Shown here piece after piece: positions 37,060 to 46,904 of a stretch of 64,000 bases of DNA. Positions within the stretch are counted from its first letter, which is position 1; every line of letters starts with the position of its first letter. Source of the DNA: an uncultured beta proteobacterium (GTDB lineage: Bacteria; Pseudomonadota; Gammaproteobacteria; Burkholderiales; Burkholderiaceae); contig CAIUOP010000016.1 in assembly GCA_903900805.1 (NCBI GenBank), positions 35,041-99,040 on the forward strand, written 5' to 3'. The notes beneath the pieces were generated by a model. That model ran no database searches. It was not told where the DNA came from and worked only from the letters and a program-made list of their open reading frames with translations. Made by a program: the position numbers and the translations under genes.

Positions 37060-38402
37060 GCCAAAACTTTCTCTAATGCACGCTTAATAGCATCACCCAT
37101 TCGCATTGTTTCTTCAGTAGACAAGATATATGGGGGCATGACATAAATCGTATTACCGATTGGCCTGATCAGCACCCCTTCCTCTAGACCTTTAGTAAAC
37201 ATTTCACGAGGAAAGCTGCTGATATTTTTAATGCCGTCATGTTTTATGTCGAAAGCTAAGATCATTCCTTGCTGACGCCAGTGCTCTATTCCGGAATCTG
37301 TTTTAGCCCACGCAAATGCATTTGCTAAATCTTGTGCGCGACTTAAGTTCTTCTCTAAAACATTCTCAGCTTCAAAAATCTTCAAGCAGGCCAGTGCTGC
37401 TGAGCAAGCTAGTGGGTTTCCTGTATAGGAGTGAGAATGTAAGAAACCTTGTTGCGTTTTATCACTATAAAAAGCTTGATAAATCGTATCGGTAGTCATG
37501 CAAAGCGAGAGAGGAAGGTAGCCGCCGCTAATGCCTTTGGATAAAGTTAAAAAATCAGGCCAGATACCCGCATGCTCGCAGGCAAAGAACTTACCGCTAC
37601 GACCACATCCCACTGCAATTTCATCAGCTATCAGGTGTATCTCATAGCGATTGCATAACTCCCTTACTAGCCGAAGATATTCTGGGGAATATATTGCCAT
37701 TTGTCCTGCGCATTGCACTAGCGGTTCGACGATGATGGCAGCAATATGTTGATGTTCTTTTTCTAATAATTTTTCTAGTTCAGCTGCTGCGTGTTTTGCA
37801 ACATTCTCTGCACTCTCACCATTTTTTGCTTTGCGTGCATCAGGCGAGCTAACTGTGTAGACATCTTGTAAGAGTGATCCATAGGCTTCTCGAAAGATAG
37901 CAACATCGGTCACAGCTAATGCGCCTAGTGTTTCTCCGTGATAGCCATTTTCTAAGCAGACAAATTTTTTCTTTTGAGGTTTACTATTTAGTTGCCAAAA
38001 ATGGTGACTCATCTTCAAGGCAATTTCTACTGCAGACGCACCATCAGATGCGTAAAAGACATGGCCTAAATTTCCGTTTGTCAGTGCGGCAAGTTTTTCA
38101 GAGAGCTCAACCACTGGTTGATGTGTAAATCCTGCCAGCATGACGTGTTCAATTTTTTGTAGCTGATCAATAATGGCTTGATTGATCTTTGGATTAGAGT
38201 GGCCAAATAAATTAGTCCACCAAGAGCTGATGCAATCGAGTAGGGCATTCCCCTTTTCGTCATAGAGCCACGGACCTTTGCCTTTGGTGATGGCAATAAG
38301 GGGAAAAGACTCGTGATGTTTCATCTGAGTGCAGGGGTGCCAAACGGCAGCTAGGCTGCGATCAACGAGAGTGGGTTGATTTAAATCAGAAATAACCTTC
38401 AT
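37056..38402 (-). CDS. bioA: Adenosylmethionine-8-amino-7-oxononanoate aminotransferase
   Basis: PLP aminotransferase making DAPA with SAM as amino donor. The 448-residue protein has the substrate region VWHPCTQMKHHE, LLDCISSWWTNLFGHSNPKI, ENGYHGETLGALAVTD and the PLP-lysine LTLSKGISGGYLPLS. It heads the leftward bio set and is divergent from bioB across 89 bases. No clear BirA-type operator was seen there. Confidence 0.96.
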   Translation of the reverse strand: MKVISDLNQPTLVDRSLAAVWHPCTQMKHHESFPLIAITKGKGPWLYDEKGNALLDCISSWWTNLFGHSNPKINQAIIDQLQKIEHVMLAGFTHQPVVELSEKLAALTNGNLGHVFYASDGASAVEIALKMSHHFWQLNSKPQKKKFVCLENGYHGETLGALAVTDVAIFREAYGSLLQDVYTVSSPDARKAKNGESAENVAKHAAAELEKLLEKEHQHIAAIIVEPLVQCAGQMAIYSPEYLRLVRELCNRYEIHLIADEIAVGCGRSGKFFACEHAGIWPDFLTLSKGISGGYLPLSLCMTTDTIYQAFYSDKTQQGFLHSHSYTGNPLACSAALACLKIFEAENVLEKNLSRAQDLANAFAWAKTDSGIEHWRQQGMILAFDIKHDGIKNISSFPREMFTKGLEEGVLIRPIGNTIYVMPPYILSTEETMRMGDAIKRALEKVLA

Positions 38403-38491
38403 GTTTGATATTTGACCACTAGTTTTTCCAATTTCCGGCTTGTATCTGTTATGTTTATGTCTTGAATTGATCTATTTTCTGGAATTTGCCC

Positions 38492-39529
38492 ATGTTGGAC
38501 GCCCAAACTGCTGAAAAACCTCTTACCTTAGTCAAATCTAAGGCTAATTTACGTAAAGAATTAGATGCCTCTGGCCAATGGACCTTGGCCCAAATTGAAG
38601 GATTATTTGCCCTGCCTTTTGATCAACTAATGCTCAAGGCTCAAGAGACTCACAAAACGCATTTTCCTGAGGGTGATGTGGAACTTGCCACCTTGTTATC
38701 CATCAAGACTGGTGGCTGCCCAGAGGATTGTGGCTACTGCCCACAGGCTGCGCGCTACGATACCGACGTTAAGGCTGAGAAGTTGATGGGGCTAGAGGAG
38801 GTTTTAGAGGCTGCTAAAGCCGCTAAGGCAGCAGGATCAAATCGTTTCTGTATGGGGGCGGCCTGGCGCGAGCCTAAAGATCGCGATATTGAAAAAGTGA
38901 CGGCAATGATCAAGGGCGTTAAAGCTTTGGGCTTAGAAACCTGTGCCACTTTAGGCATGTTAGAGGCTGATCAAGCTATGGCCTTACAAGAGGCGGGCTT
39001 AGATTTTTATAACCATAACCTCGATACCAGTGAAGATTTTTATCGTTCAGTGATTTCTACTCGTGGCTATCAGGACCGCTTGGACACAATCTCCAATGTC
39101 CGTGCAGCGGGTATGTCGGTTTGCTGCGGCGGCATTGTGGGCATGGGTGAGTCCCGTGAGCAGCGAGCTGCTTTCTTGGCGCGTTTAGCAAATTTGAGTC
39201 CTTATCCTGAGTCCGTTCCTATAAACCACTTAGTACCTGTTGCTGGTACACCTTTAGCTGACCAGAAGCCTTTAGATCCTCTGGAGTTTGTCAGAACAAT
39301 TGCAGTGGCTCGCATCACTATGCCTAAGGCCCGCGTACGCTTATCAGCAGGCCGTCAACAATTAGGAAGGGCTGTTCAGGCTATGTGCTTCTTAGCCGGC
39401 GCCAATTCCATCTTCTATGGTGAGCAATTACTCACTACCGGTAATCCAGAGGCAGAAGAAGACCGTGCGCTATTGGCGGAGCTGGGGCTAAAGACGAAAC
39501 AAAGCTGCAAAGCTGAGGTTTTGGTTTAA
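38492..39529 (+). CDS. bioB: Biotin synthase
   Basis: Radical-SAM enzyme inserting sulfur into dethiobiotin. The 345-residue protein has the 4Fe-4S CxxxCxxC motif [32 protein letters not shown], and [16 protein letters not shown]. Start ATG 38492 is preferred over the track TTG two codons earlier; GGA at 38481 gives usual spacing. It lies 12 bases before coq7 and may share its message. Confidence 0.96.
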   Translation: MLDAQTAEKPLTLVKSKANLRKELDASGQWTLAQIEGLFALPFDQLMLKAQETHKTHFPEGDVELATLLSIKTGGCPEDCGYCPQAARYDTDVKAEKLMGLEEVLEAAKAAKAAGSNRFCMGAAWREPKDRDIEKVTAMIKGVKALGLETCATLGMLEADQAMALQEAGLDFYNHNLDTSEDFYRSVISTRGYQDRLDTISNVRAAGMSVCCGGIVGMGESREQRAAFLARLANLSPYPESVPINHLVPVAGTPLADQKPLDPLEFVRTIAVARITMPKARVRLSAGRQQLGRAVQAMCFLAGANSIFYGEQLLTTGNPEAEEDRALLAELGLKTKQSCKAEVLV

Positions 39530-39541
39530 TTTTTCTGGCAT

Positions 39542-40171
39542 ATGACCCCAATAGACCGCTTCATTGTTGAGTTTGATACCGCACTTCGTTCTGTTGTTGG
39601 TGGAGCAAATGCTCAAAGACCTACTCCAGGCTCTGAATCTGGGGCAAATGCTGCACTCGATTCCGAGCAACGAAAGCATGCAGCAGGGTTGATGCGGATT
39701 AATCACGTTGGTGAAGTTTGTGCACAAGCTTTATATCAGTCACAAAAATTAGTTGCAAGAAATTCAGAAATTAAAGAGATGCTTGATCACTCTGGTCAAG
39801 AGGAAGTGGATCATTTGGCTTGGTGTGAAACTCGTCTCAAAGAGCTTGGCTCGCACACTAGTTATCTTAATCCATTTTGGTATGCAGGATCCTTTGCAAT
39901 CGGCTTGGCAGCAGGCTTAGCGGGCGATAAGTGGAGTTTAGGTTTTGTTGCTGAAACTGAAAAACAAGTTGAGAGTCATCTCGAAAGTCATCTCAAAAAA
40001 TTACCCGAAGAAGATCATCGCTCACGTGCGATCGTTGATCAAATGCGGATGGATGAAATCGAACATGGGCAAGCAGCCTTGCATGCAGGTGGAGCAACCT
40101 TACCTGAGCCAATTCAAAAAATAATGCAAGCAATGTCTAAAGTGATGACAACAACTGCTTACAAAATTTGA
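39542..40171 (+). CDS. coq7: 2-polyprenyl-3-methyl-6-methoxy-1,4-benzoquinol hydroxylase (Coq7)
   Basis: Di-iron hydroxylase of ubiquinone synthesis acting near the last ring modification. The 209-residue protein has iron-ligand Glu and ExxH motifs in a four-helix bundle: [35 protein letters not shown] and [16 protein letters not shown]. The region [20 protein letters not shown] may bind membrane or quinone. It follows bioB closely. The gap after it holds the dcw control region. Confidence 0.95.
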   Translation: MTPIDRFIVEFDTALRSVVGGANAQRPTPGSESGANAALDSEQRKHAAGLMRINHVGEVCAQALYQSQKLVARNSEIKEMLDHSGQEEVDHLAWCETRLKELGSHTSYLNPFWYAGSFAIGLAAGLAGDKWSLGFVAETEKQVESHLESHLKKLPEEDHRSRAIVDQMRMDEIEHGQAALHAGGATLPEPIQKIMQAMSKVMTTTAYKI

Positions 40172-40247
40172 ATTGAATAATGACTATTTAGTCGGAATTA
40201 ATCAAGAGCTTGAATTGCAGATTAATTTTGATATATTTTTTAAGTAC

Positions 40248-40267
40248 TACTGTTTTTAAATACAGTA
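40248..40267. promoter_or_regulatory. Perfect LexA-type SOS box
   Basis: TACTGTTTTTAAATACAGTA fits the beta/gammaproteobacterial LexA consensus TACTGT-N8-ACAGTA with both half-sites exact, an 8-base AT-rich centre and an almost perfect palindrome. It lies 77 bases after the coq7 stop and about 235 bases before mraZ. No start codon follows on the + strand before mraZ. A terminator reading is unlikely because no T-run follows. LexA occupancy is inference. Confidence 0.65.
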
Positions 40268-40378
40268 TATTTAAGCATTATCTAGTCATATAGCTAAGAC
40301 CTATTCTTAAGTATATTTTCCAAGCCATTGTTTCAAGTAGCTATTTTATTATCACCATTTTCTGAAGACATAGCGCTA

Positions 40379-40394
40379 AGTGTTTGTAAACACT
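40379..40394. promoter_or_regulatory. 16-bp dyad upstream of the mraZ promoter
   Basis: AGTGTTTGTAAACACT has 7-bp perfect arms around GT. It ends 32 bases before the predicted -35 box, an activator- or repressor-like position. No known regulator is matched. Confidence 0.4.
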
Positions 40395-40426
40395 AGAGAA
40401 TTTCCCAAAAAAATACCCAAAAAGAC

Positions 40427-40455
40427 TTGACCCCCTTATTGCGATCCTCTAAAGT
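40427..40455 (+). promoter_or_regulatory. Sigma70-like promoter of the dcw cluster
   Basis: TTGACC, 17 bases, then TAAAGT. The start of transcription would fall near 40462, giving a short leader to mraZ. The -10 box overlaps the first MraZ-type repeat. Confidence 0.6.
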
Positions 40456-40478
40456 GGGAGGAAGTGTGAAAAAGTGGG
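40454..40478 (+). promoter_or_regulatory. MraZ box: three direct repeats at 10-bp spacing
   Basis: GTGGG at 40454, GTGTG at 40464 and GTGGG at 40474 repeat exactly every 10 bases just before mraZ. This is the known MraZ operator pattern (TGGGN repeats with 5-base spacers). It overlaps the -10 element and start point, consistent with autorepression. The middle repeat is imperfect. Confidence 0.8.
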
Positions 40479-40485
40479 GTAAATG

Positions 40486-40914
40486 GTGTTTCAAGGTGCT
40501 TCAGCTCTCAATTTAGATGCAAAAGGACGGATGTCTGTTCCGGCCAAGCATCGTGACGCCTTGTTAGTTCAAGGCGAGGGTCGCCTCACGCTCACAAAAC
40601 ATCCAGATGGTTGTCTGTTGCTATTTCCAAGACCCGAGTGGGAAAGTTTTAGAGCGCGGGTTGGGCAACTGCCAATGGATGCGCATTGGTGGCGCAGAAT
40701 TTTCCTTGGCAATGCAGCAGAAATTGATTTGGATAATGCTGGCCGAATTTTGGTGAGCCCTGAATTGCGCACAGCAGCAGGAATTGAAAAAGAAGTGATC
40801 TTACTTGGTATGGGCAGTCACTTGGAATTATGGGACGCAGCTACATATGCTGCAAAAGAACAGGCTGCGATTGCACTAGGCATGCCTGAAGCACTCAAGC
40901 AATTTAATTTTTGA
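40486..40914 (+). CDS. mraZ: Transcriptional regulator MraZ
   Basis: AbrB-fold regulator that heads and represses the dcw cluster in E. coli. The protein has the N-terminal [21 protein letters not shown] and a second half-repeat [20 protein letters not shown], the two DXXXR-containing SpoVT/AbrB halves. GTG 40486 (142 residues, starting xFQGAS) is preferred: GGGG lies at better spacing and homologues begin FQGA or FRGA. The ATG just upstream (40483) is possible. It lies 12 bases before rsmH. Confidence 0.93.
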   Translation: MFQGASALNLDAKGRMSVPAKHRDALLVQGEGRLTLTKHPDGCLLLFPRPEWESFRARVGQLPMDAHWWRRIFLGNAAEIDLDNAGRILVSPELRTAAGIEKEVILLGMGSHLELWDAATYAAKEQAAIALGMPEALKQFNF

Positions 40915-40926
40915 TGACAGGGTGCT

Positions 40927-41877
40927 ATGAACATGACTCATCGCCCAGTGTTGCTGGCCGAGGCGGTGACGGCGCTAATCAGTGGTCCGCTTATTCAAAA
41001 ACAAAACGCAGCAAAAAATATTTTGGTAATCGATGGAACATTTGGGCGCGGCGGTCATACGCAAGCTTTACTCAAACAGCTTCCCTCGTCTGCGCGCATG
41101 ATTTCTTTCGACAAGGATTTAGATGCGATCGCAGTGGCACAGAAGATCAACGATCCACGTCTAACCATTGTGCACGACAGTTTTGCGCAGATGGATCAGT
41201 ACGCGCAAGCAGAATCGGTCGATGGAATTTTGTTGGATCTAGGAATCAGTTCGCCACAGGTAGACGAAGCGCATCGGGGCTTCTCCTTTCGTCGCGAGGG
41301 CCCGCTCGATATGCGGATGAATACGGATCAGGGTTTAACTGCTGCAGAGTGGTTAGAGCACGCGCCGCAAGAGGAAATCACGCACGTGATTAAGACTTAC
41401 GGAGAAGAGCGTTTTGCATTTCAGATCGCTAAAGCCATTGTGGCAAAGCGAGAAGAAGGTTTGTCACCAAAAACAACAACACAACTAGCGAGTTTGGTTG
41501 CTAGCGTGGTACGTACACGTGAAGCTGGTCAAGATCCAGCGACTAGAACTTTCCAAGCATTGCGTATTTTTATCAATCGCGAGCTAGAGGATTTGGAGCT
41601 TGGCCTAAAAGCCACTTTGAGCTTATTAAAGCCAGGGGCAAGACTTGCAGTGATTAGCTTTCATTCATTAGAAGATCGTATCGTGAAACAGTTTCTACAG
41701 GCACATTCAAAGGTAGAGCTACCTCGTGGTTTACCTGTGCGCGAAAAGGACTTGCCACAAAGTGCTTTAGAAATTATTGGTCGTGTTAAGCCAAGTGAAG
41801 CTGAGGTTTTAGAAAACCCACGTGCCCGTTCAGCCATCATGCGTATTGCCGAAAAACGGATGGATACATCTGCATGA
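40927..41877 (+). CDS. rsmH: 16S rRNA (cytosine1402-N4)-methyltransferase
   Basis: SAM-dependent methyltransferase of 16S rRNA C1402 (formerly MraW). The 316-residue protein has [26 protein letters not shown] (SAM motif), [22 protein letters not shown] and [17 protein letters not shown]. Second in the dcw cluster; its stop overlaps ftsL by 4 bases. Confidence 0.96.
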   Translation: MNMTHRPVLLAEAVTALISGPLIQKQNAAKNILVIDGTFGRGGHTQALLKQLPSSARMISFDKDLDAIAVAQKINDPRLTIVHDSFAQMDQYAQAESVDGILLDLGISSPQVDEAHRGFSFRREGPLDMRMNTDQGLTAAEWLEHAPQEEITHVIKTYGEERFAFQIAKAIVAKREEGLSPKTTTQLASLVASVVRTREAGQDPATRTFQALRIFINRELEDLELGLKATLSLLKPGARLAVISFHSLEDRIVKQFLQAHSKVELPRGLPVREKDLPQSALEIIGRVKPSEAEVLENPRARSAIMRIAEKRMDTSA

Positions 41878-42140
41878 ATCGCGCTACCTTGACTTTGCTC
41901 GCCTTGTTATTGATTTGTGCCTTATCGCTAGTAGCGGCACAGCAACGTGCGCGAAAACTATTTATTGCTCAAGAGCGCGCCCAAATTGAAGAGCGTAAAT
42001 TAAATCAAGACTGGTTACGCTTGGAATATGAGCAACGTAATCTTTCGAAGTCTGCGCGTATTCGTGATGTTGCCCGCAACCAATTACGCATGTCCCCGAT
42101 TTCTCCTGAACGTACTTTGTACTTAAAGGAGGCTAAATGA
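41874..42140 (+). CDS. ftsL: Cell division protein FtsL
   Basis: Small bitopic divisome protein that works with FtsB and FtsQ to activate FtsWI. The 88-residue product has one N-terminal membrane helix (about 5-22, [19 protein letters not shown]) then a coiled-coil periplasmic domain rich in Arg, Glu and Gln. Identity rests on position between rsmH and ftsI and on topology. It overlaps both neighbours by 4 bases. Confidence 0.9.
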   Translation: MNRATLTLLALLLICALSLVAAQQRARKLFIAQERAQIEERKLNQDWLRLEYEQRNLSKSARIRDVARNQLRMSPISPERTLYLKEAK

Positions 42141-43909
42141 GGCGGGTTGGTTTTTCTACTACGCCAAATTTAGTATTACGACTGCCAATGTGGCGGTCGC
42201 GCTTAATGCTATTTCTTTTATTCTTCGTTTTCATGATGCTATTGCTACGCGCGTTCTGGATTCAGGGCCCTGGAAATGCATTCTATGAAGCTAAGGGAGT
42301 ACGAGGAACTCAGCGTGAACTCGAGTTACCTGCAAGCCGTGGAAAAATTTTAGATCGCAATGGTCAAGTCATTGCTACTAGCTTGGAAGCAAAGTCCGTG
42401 ATTGCTTATAACGATACAGTCCCTGATGATTTGGCCGTAGAGAAAGTGCAAAAGCTTGCCGCTCTATTGCAGATAAATGAATCAGAGTTGCGCAAAAAAT
42501 TAAAAGAAGATCGTAAGCAGATTTTCTTAAAGCGTCAGGTTGAACCAGCAATTGCACAACAAATTAAACAATTAGAAATTCCGGGTATTGGCTTAAATAA
42601 CGAATATCGCCGCTTCTATCCAGAGGGTGAAGCGATGGCACACGTCGTTGGCTTTACGAATGTTGAGGATCGCGGCCAAGAGGGCATGGAGCTTTCAAGA
42701 GAAAAAGAACTTGCTGGTCATCCCGGGCAAAGGCGTGTAGTGGTTGATCGCTTAGGCCGTGTTGTTGAGGAAATGGCGATCTTGCAGTTGCCACAAAATG
42801 GTAAAGACTTAAACCTCTCTATTGATAGCAAGATTCAGTATCTGGCTTACAACGCTGTTAAGAGCGCAGTAGAGAAGCACCACGCTAAAGCTGGTGGTGC
42901 TGTAGTTTTAGATACGCAGACAGGTGAAATTTTGGCCTTGGCTAATTACCCAAGTTATAACCCAAATGATCGTAAATATCTCACGGGTGAGCAGCTTCGT
43001 AATCGCGTGTTGACAGATACATTTGAGCCTGGCTCAACCATGAAGCCATTAACGGTTGCAATTGCTTTAGAAAAGGGTGCAGTAAAGCCAGAGACCAATA
43101 TGGTGATTGGTGCTAAGTATCTTATCGGACCTAAACCCATTACTGACACGCACCCTTATGGGAATCTAACAGTTGCAGAGATTATTCAGAAATCCAGCAA
43201 TATCGGTACTGCCAAAATTGCTATTAACAGCCTGTCTCCAGAAGAGATGTGGGATTTTTATACTGCAGTTGGTTTTGGTCAGGCGCCAAAAATTGGCTTC
43301 CCTGGAGCTGTTGCTGGAACAGTGCATCCATTTAAAAAGTGGATGCCAACCGATCAAGCGCGCATTGCATTTGGCTACGGAATTTCTGCATCGCTCTTTC
43401 AGGTAGCGCAGGCCTACACAGTATTCGCACGCGATGGAGAATTAGTGCCGCTCACTATTGAGCGTAGTACTAATTTCAAACCAGGCACGAGAGTACTTTC
43501 TGCGAAGACTGCGATTGAAATGCGCACCATGCTTGAGACCGTAACCGAGCCCGGTGGTACTGCAATTAAGGCTCAGGCTGAAGGCTTTAGAGTTGGAGGC
43601 AAGACAGGGACTGCACATAAACTGGTTGGTAAAGATTATGGCAATAAGTATCGCGCTTACTTTGCTGGCTTAGCACCGATCAGTGCTCCGCGGATTGTGG
43701 TTGCAGTCATGATTGATGAGCCAACCGTTGGTGGTCACTATGGTGGTGAGGTTGCTGCACCAGTGTTCTCAACCATTGTGAGTGAAACACTTAATACTCT
43801 TAATGTATTGCCTGATAACAAAGTGAAGCAAATGGTTTTGCAAGACAAGAATCCTGAAGAGATTCGTACTGCAAATGTACAGACGCAGCAGGTGGTTCTG
43901 AAAAGATGA
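42137..43909 (+). CDS. ftsI: Peptidoglycan transpeptidase FtsI (PBP3)
   Basis: Septal class-B penicillin-binding protein. The 590-residue protein has an N-terminal membrane anchor (about 20-42), a pedestal domain (RGKILDRNGQVIATSL) and the transpeptidase motifs: STMK (SxxK, in FEPGSTMKPLTVA), SSN and KTGT (GGKTGTAHKL). It overlaps ftsL and murE by 4 bases each. Beta-lactams are the expected inhibitors of this family. Confidence 0.96.
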   Translation: MRRVGFSTTPNLVLRLPMWRSRLMLFLLFFVFMMLLLRAFWIQGPGNAFYEAKGVRGTQRELELPASRGKILDRNGQVIATSLEAKSVIAYNDTVPDDLAVEKVQKLAALLQINESELRKKLKEDRKQIFLKRQVEPAIAQQIKQLEIPGIGLNNEYRRFYPEGEAMAHVVGFTNVEDRGQEGMELSREKELAGHPGQRRVVVDRLGRVVEEMAILQLPQNGKDLNLSIDSKIQYLAYNAVKSAVEKHHAKAGGAVVLDTQTGEILALANYPSYNPNDRKYLTGEQLRNRVLTDTFEPGSTMKPLTVAIALEKGAVKPETNMVIGAKYLIGPKPITDTHPYGNLTVAEIIQKSSNIGTAKIAINSLSPEEMWDFYTAVGFGQAPKIGFPGAVAGTVHPFKKWMPTDQARIAFGYGISASLFQVAQAYTVFARDGELVPLTIERSTNFKPGTRVLSAKTAIEMRTMLETVTEPGGTAIKAQAEGFRVGGKTGTAHKLVGKDYGNKYRAYFAGLAPISAPRIVVAVMIDEPTVGGHYGGEVAAPVFSTIVSETLNTLNVLPDNKVKQMVLQDKNPEEIRTANVQTQQVVLKR

Positions 43910-45456
43910 GGGCAGCATTGAATATAGATCCCAATCATCTGATTGAACACTTGCACAGCCTAGCAAATAGCACAGCTAAGGTCAGTGCGGATAGTCGCCA
44001 GGTTCAGTCTGGCGATATCTTTTTTGCTTACCCTGTTGGTCAGGGCAATACATTGCGGGATGGCCGTCAATTTATTGATGCTGCATTGGAGAATGGTGCA
44101 GCAGTAGTGGTGTTTGACCCTCTAGGCTGTAACGCTCAATATCTAGATCACCCAAAATGCATCGCGGTTGAAAACCTGGCAGAAAAAGCTGGCGAATTAT
44201 CTGCTCAATGGTTTGACTATCCAAGTAAACAATTAAAAGTGATTGGTGTAACAGGTACGAACGGTAAAACGAGTATTACGCAATGGTTGGCACAAGCTTT
44301 GGATGAGCCTAATCATCGCACAGCAGTAATGGGTACCTTAGGTACGGGCTTTTCAGGTTCTTTAGTGCAAACTGGCTATACAACTCCAGATGCACCAAAG
44401 CTACAAACCCAATTTAAAGAATTATTGAATGCTGGTGCTAAGCAAGTAGTGATGGAAGTGTCATCACATGCCCTGCATCAGAACCGTGCTGCCGGTACTC
44501 AATTAAATTGTGCTGTGTTCACAAATCTGACACAAGACCATTTAGATTATCACGGCAGTATGGCTAACTATGCCGAGACAAAAGCAAAGTTATTCCAGCT
44601 GATAGGGCTAGAGCATGCCGTCATTAATTTAGATGATGCATTTGGCCGCGAGATTACTATGAAGCTTTTAGCTAAGGGTGATATTAAGGTTTGGGCATAC
44701 ACAGTTAACCAAAGCGCTCTTCAGGGATTTGAAAAGTTTGGTAATCGTTTGCAGCGTATTTACGCAAAAGATAGCATTTTAAATGGTGCCGGATATGACT
44801 CTCTGTTCACCTATGAGGGAGTCGGCAGTAATACCTTACATATTCCTGTATTGGGTGAATTCAATTTAAGCAATGCGCTTGCAGTGTGGGCTGTATTACT
44901 AACCCAAGGCCTCACTTGTGATGAGGCAAGCAAGCGAGTAAATCAATTGCGTCCTGTACTTGGACGCATGGAATTAATTCAAGTGGGTAAGCAACAAAAA
45001 GCGGAAGGTTTGTTGGTAGTAGTTGATTACGCTCACACACCCGATGCTTTGCAAAAGGCCTTACAGGCATTAGCCCCCATTGCGCAGCAACGTGGTGGAA
45101 AAATTTGGTGTGTATTTGGCTGTGGTGGCGATCGTGATATTGGTAAACGTCCTCAGATGGGTGCGGTGGCTCAGCACTATGCAGATCAAATCATTATTAC
45201 TAGCGATAACCCTAGATCTGAAGAGCCACAGGCAATTATGGAAATGATTCTGGGGGGTATCAGCCAAGAATCTTCAAATGTGCAAATGATTGTTGATCGT
45301 GCTGCAGCGATCATGGCTGCTGTGCGTCATGCTGCCCCTCAAGATATTGTCTTGGTTGCAGGCAAAGGCCATGAAACTACCCAAGAAATTAATGGTAAGA
45401 AATTTGATTTCTCCGACCAAGAGCATATTCGCTTGGCTAGCGGAGGTATAGCTTAA
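43906..45456 (+). CDS. murE: UDP-MurNAc-L-Ala-D-Glu:meso-DAP ligase
   Basis: Adds the third residue of the peptidoglycan stem. The 516-residue protein has the ATP loop VTGTNGKTSITQWLA, the substrate-site HQNRAAGTQLN and DHLDYHGSMANYAETKAKLF, and the DNPR motif (ITSDNPRSEEP) that marks meso-diaminopimelate specificity. It shares its last base with the murF ATG. Confidence 0.96.
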   Translation: MRAALNIDPNHLIEHLHSLANSTAKVSADSRQVQSGDIFFAYPVGQGNTLRDGRQFIDAALENGAAVVVFDPLGCNAQYLDHPKCIAVENLAEKAGELSAQWFDYPSKQLKVIGVTGTNGKTSITQWLAQALDEPNHRTAVMGTLGTGFSGSLVQTGYTTPDAPKLQTQFKELLNAGAKQVVMEVSSHALHQNRAAGTQLNCAVFTNLTQDHLDYHGSMANYAETKAKLFQLIGLEHAVINLDDAFGREITMKLLAKGDIKVWAYTVNQSALQGFEKFGNRLQRIYAKDSILNGAGYDSLFTYEGVGSNTLHIPVLGEFNLSNALAVWAVLLTQGLTCDEASKRVNQLRPVLGRMELIQVGKQQKAEGLLVVVDYAHTPDALQKALQALAPIAQQRGGKIWCVFGCGGDRDIGKRPQMGAVAQHYADQIIITSDNPRSEEPQAIMEMILGGISQESSNVQMIVDRAAAIMAAVRHAAPQDIVLVAGKGHETTQEINGKKFDFSDQEHIRLASGGIA

Positions 45457-46904
45457 TGTCTGTAATGACAACGCTTGCTCAAGTGCATGCCATGTTGCCA
45501 GGAAGTACGCTTCTGAATATTTCTGTAGAAGATGCTCAGTTATTAAATATTTCAAAGGTTGGAACTGATAGCCGTCAGATTGACTCTAAAGAATTATTTA
45601 TAGCTTTGGCGGGTGAGCGCTTTGATGCACATGACTTTTTATCCGATGTTGCTAAAGCAGGAGCAGCAGCAGTGCTCATTAGTAACAAAGATAGATGCCC
45701 TACAAATCTGCCTGCTGTTTTCGTTGCTGATACTCGCATTAGCCTGGGAGTGTTGGCAAAAGCTTGGCGTACTAATCACCTTATTCCATTGGCTTTGGTG
45801 ACTGGCAGTAATGGCAAGACGACTGTTAAAGAAATGATTGCTTCGATATTCAAGGCTGCGGTAGGTGAGCAGCATACGCTTGTCACTAAAGGCAATCTAA
45901 ATAATGATATTGGTCTACCGCTCACCTTATTAAAGCTCTGCTCTACAGATCGGCTTGCCGTAGTTGAGTTAGGTATGAATCATCCAGGTGAAACTGCTCA
46001 GTTAGCGAACATTGCACAGGCAAATATTGCATTGATTAACAATGCACAGCGTGAGCATCAAGAGTTTATGGCTACTGTAGCTGCAGTGGCACAAGAGCAC
46101 TCCAATGCAATTTCTACTCTGCCAAATAATGGTATTGCAGTCTTCCCAGCAGACTCTGAGTTTGCAGGTGTCTGGCATGAAGCTGCTGCTGGACGTAAGG
46201 TAATCGATTTTATTCTGCTATCTGGCAAGACCACATTACAGGCTGCAGTGATGGGGCGCTTATTAAGTAATGGCCACGTACAAGTGCAGACCGAGTTAGG
46301 TTCTATAGAGGTCCAATTAAATGCTTTAGGTAGTCACAATGCACGGAATGCATTAGCTGCCAGCGCTGTTGCAGTGGCAGCTGGGGTCAGTCTCGAGAAA
46401 ATCAAGCAAGGTCTTGAATCATTTGCGCCTGTAAATGGACGTATGCAGGCCAAGAAGATTGATCCTAATCACACTTTAATTGATGACAGCTACAACGCTA
46501 ATCCAGATTCAGTTAGAGCAGCAATTGATGCACTAAAGCAGTCAGGCAATATATCTTGGTTAGTTTTAGGTGATATGGGTGAAGTTGGCAACCAAGGGCC
46601 TGAGTTCCATCGCGAAGTTGGAGCTTACGCTGCCGAGCAGGGAGTCACTAAATTATTTGCTTTAGGTGAACAGTGTCAATTTGCTATTCAAGGTTTTAAC
46701 GATGTTAAGAAGAATGGGGCATCTGGCACCAGTGCAAAACATTTTTCTGAGATGGATAGTCTCATTTTGCAGTTGAGGGATGCATTACATGCACAGTCAA
46801 CTGGTAGCAATGAGCATTTAAATATTTTGGTTAAAGGTTCACGTTTTATGCGCATGGAGCGCGTAGTGCAAGCCTTGTTAGAGGAGGCTAAAACATGCTC
46901 TTAA
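45456..46904 (+). CDS. murF: UDP-MurNAc-tripeptide:D-Ala-D-Ala ligase
   Basis: Adds D-Ala-D-Ala to complete the UDP-MurNAc-pentapeptide. The 482-residue protein has [36 protein letters not shown] and [16 protein letters not shown]. The start overlaps the murE stop as TAATG. The C-terminal end overlaps mraY by 10 bases. Confidence 0.95.
   Translation: MSVMTTLAQVHAMLPGSTLLNISVEDAQLLNISKVGTDSRQIDSKELFIALAGERFDAHDFLSDVAKAGAAAVLISNKDRCPTNLPAVFVADTRISLGVLAKAWRTNHLIPLALVTGSNGKTTVKEMIASIFKAAVGEQHTLVTKGNLNNDIGLPLTLLKLCSTDRLAVVELGMNHPGETAQLANIAQANIALINNAQREHQEFMATVAAVAQEHSNAISTLPNNGIAVFPADSEFAGVWHEAAAGRKVIDFILLSGKTTLQAAVMGRLLSNGHVQVQTELGSIEVQLNALGSHNARNALAASAVAVAAGVSLEKIKQGLESFAPVNGRMQAKKIDPNHTLIDDSYNANPDSVRAAIDALKQSGNISWLVLGDMGEVGNQGPEFHREVGAYAAEQGVTKLFALGEQCQFAIQGFNDVKKNGASGTSAKHFSEMDSLILQLRDALHAQSTGSNEHLNILVKGSRFMRMERVVQALLEEAKTCS

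Larger units (their letters stand above)
40172..40485. other. AT-rich control region between coq7 and mraZ
   Basis: This 314-base gap has no plausible ORF on either strand. It holds, in order, a LexA-type palindrome, a 16-bp dyad, a sigma70-like promoter and three MraZ-type repeats, each listed separately. No hairpin with a T-run was seen, so coq7 transcription may run into mraZ. Confidence 0.75.

Noticed and set aside
38403-38491. BirA operator between bioA and bioB
   Set aside because: No long inverted repeat of the BirA type is visible in this 89-base spacer.
40248-40267. Reading the palindrome as a coq7 terminator
   Set aside because: The stem is AT-rich and weak and is not followed by a T-run; the exact CTGT-N8-ACAG layout fits LexA better.
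40911-41393. 160-residue ORF overlapping rsmH
   Set aside because: Out-of-frame shadow of rsmH, rich in Arg/Ser, without homologous motifs.
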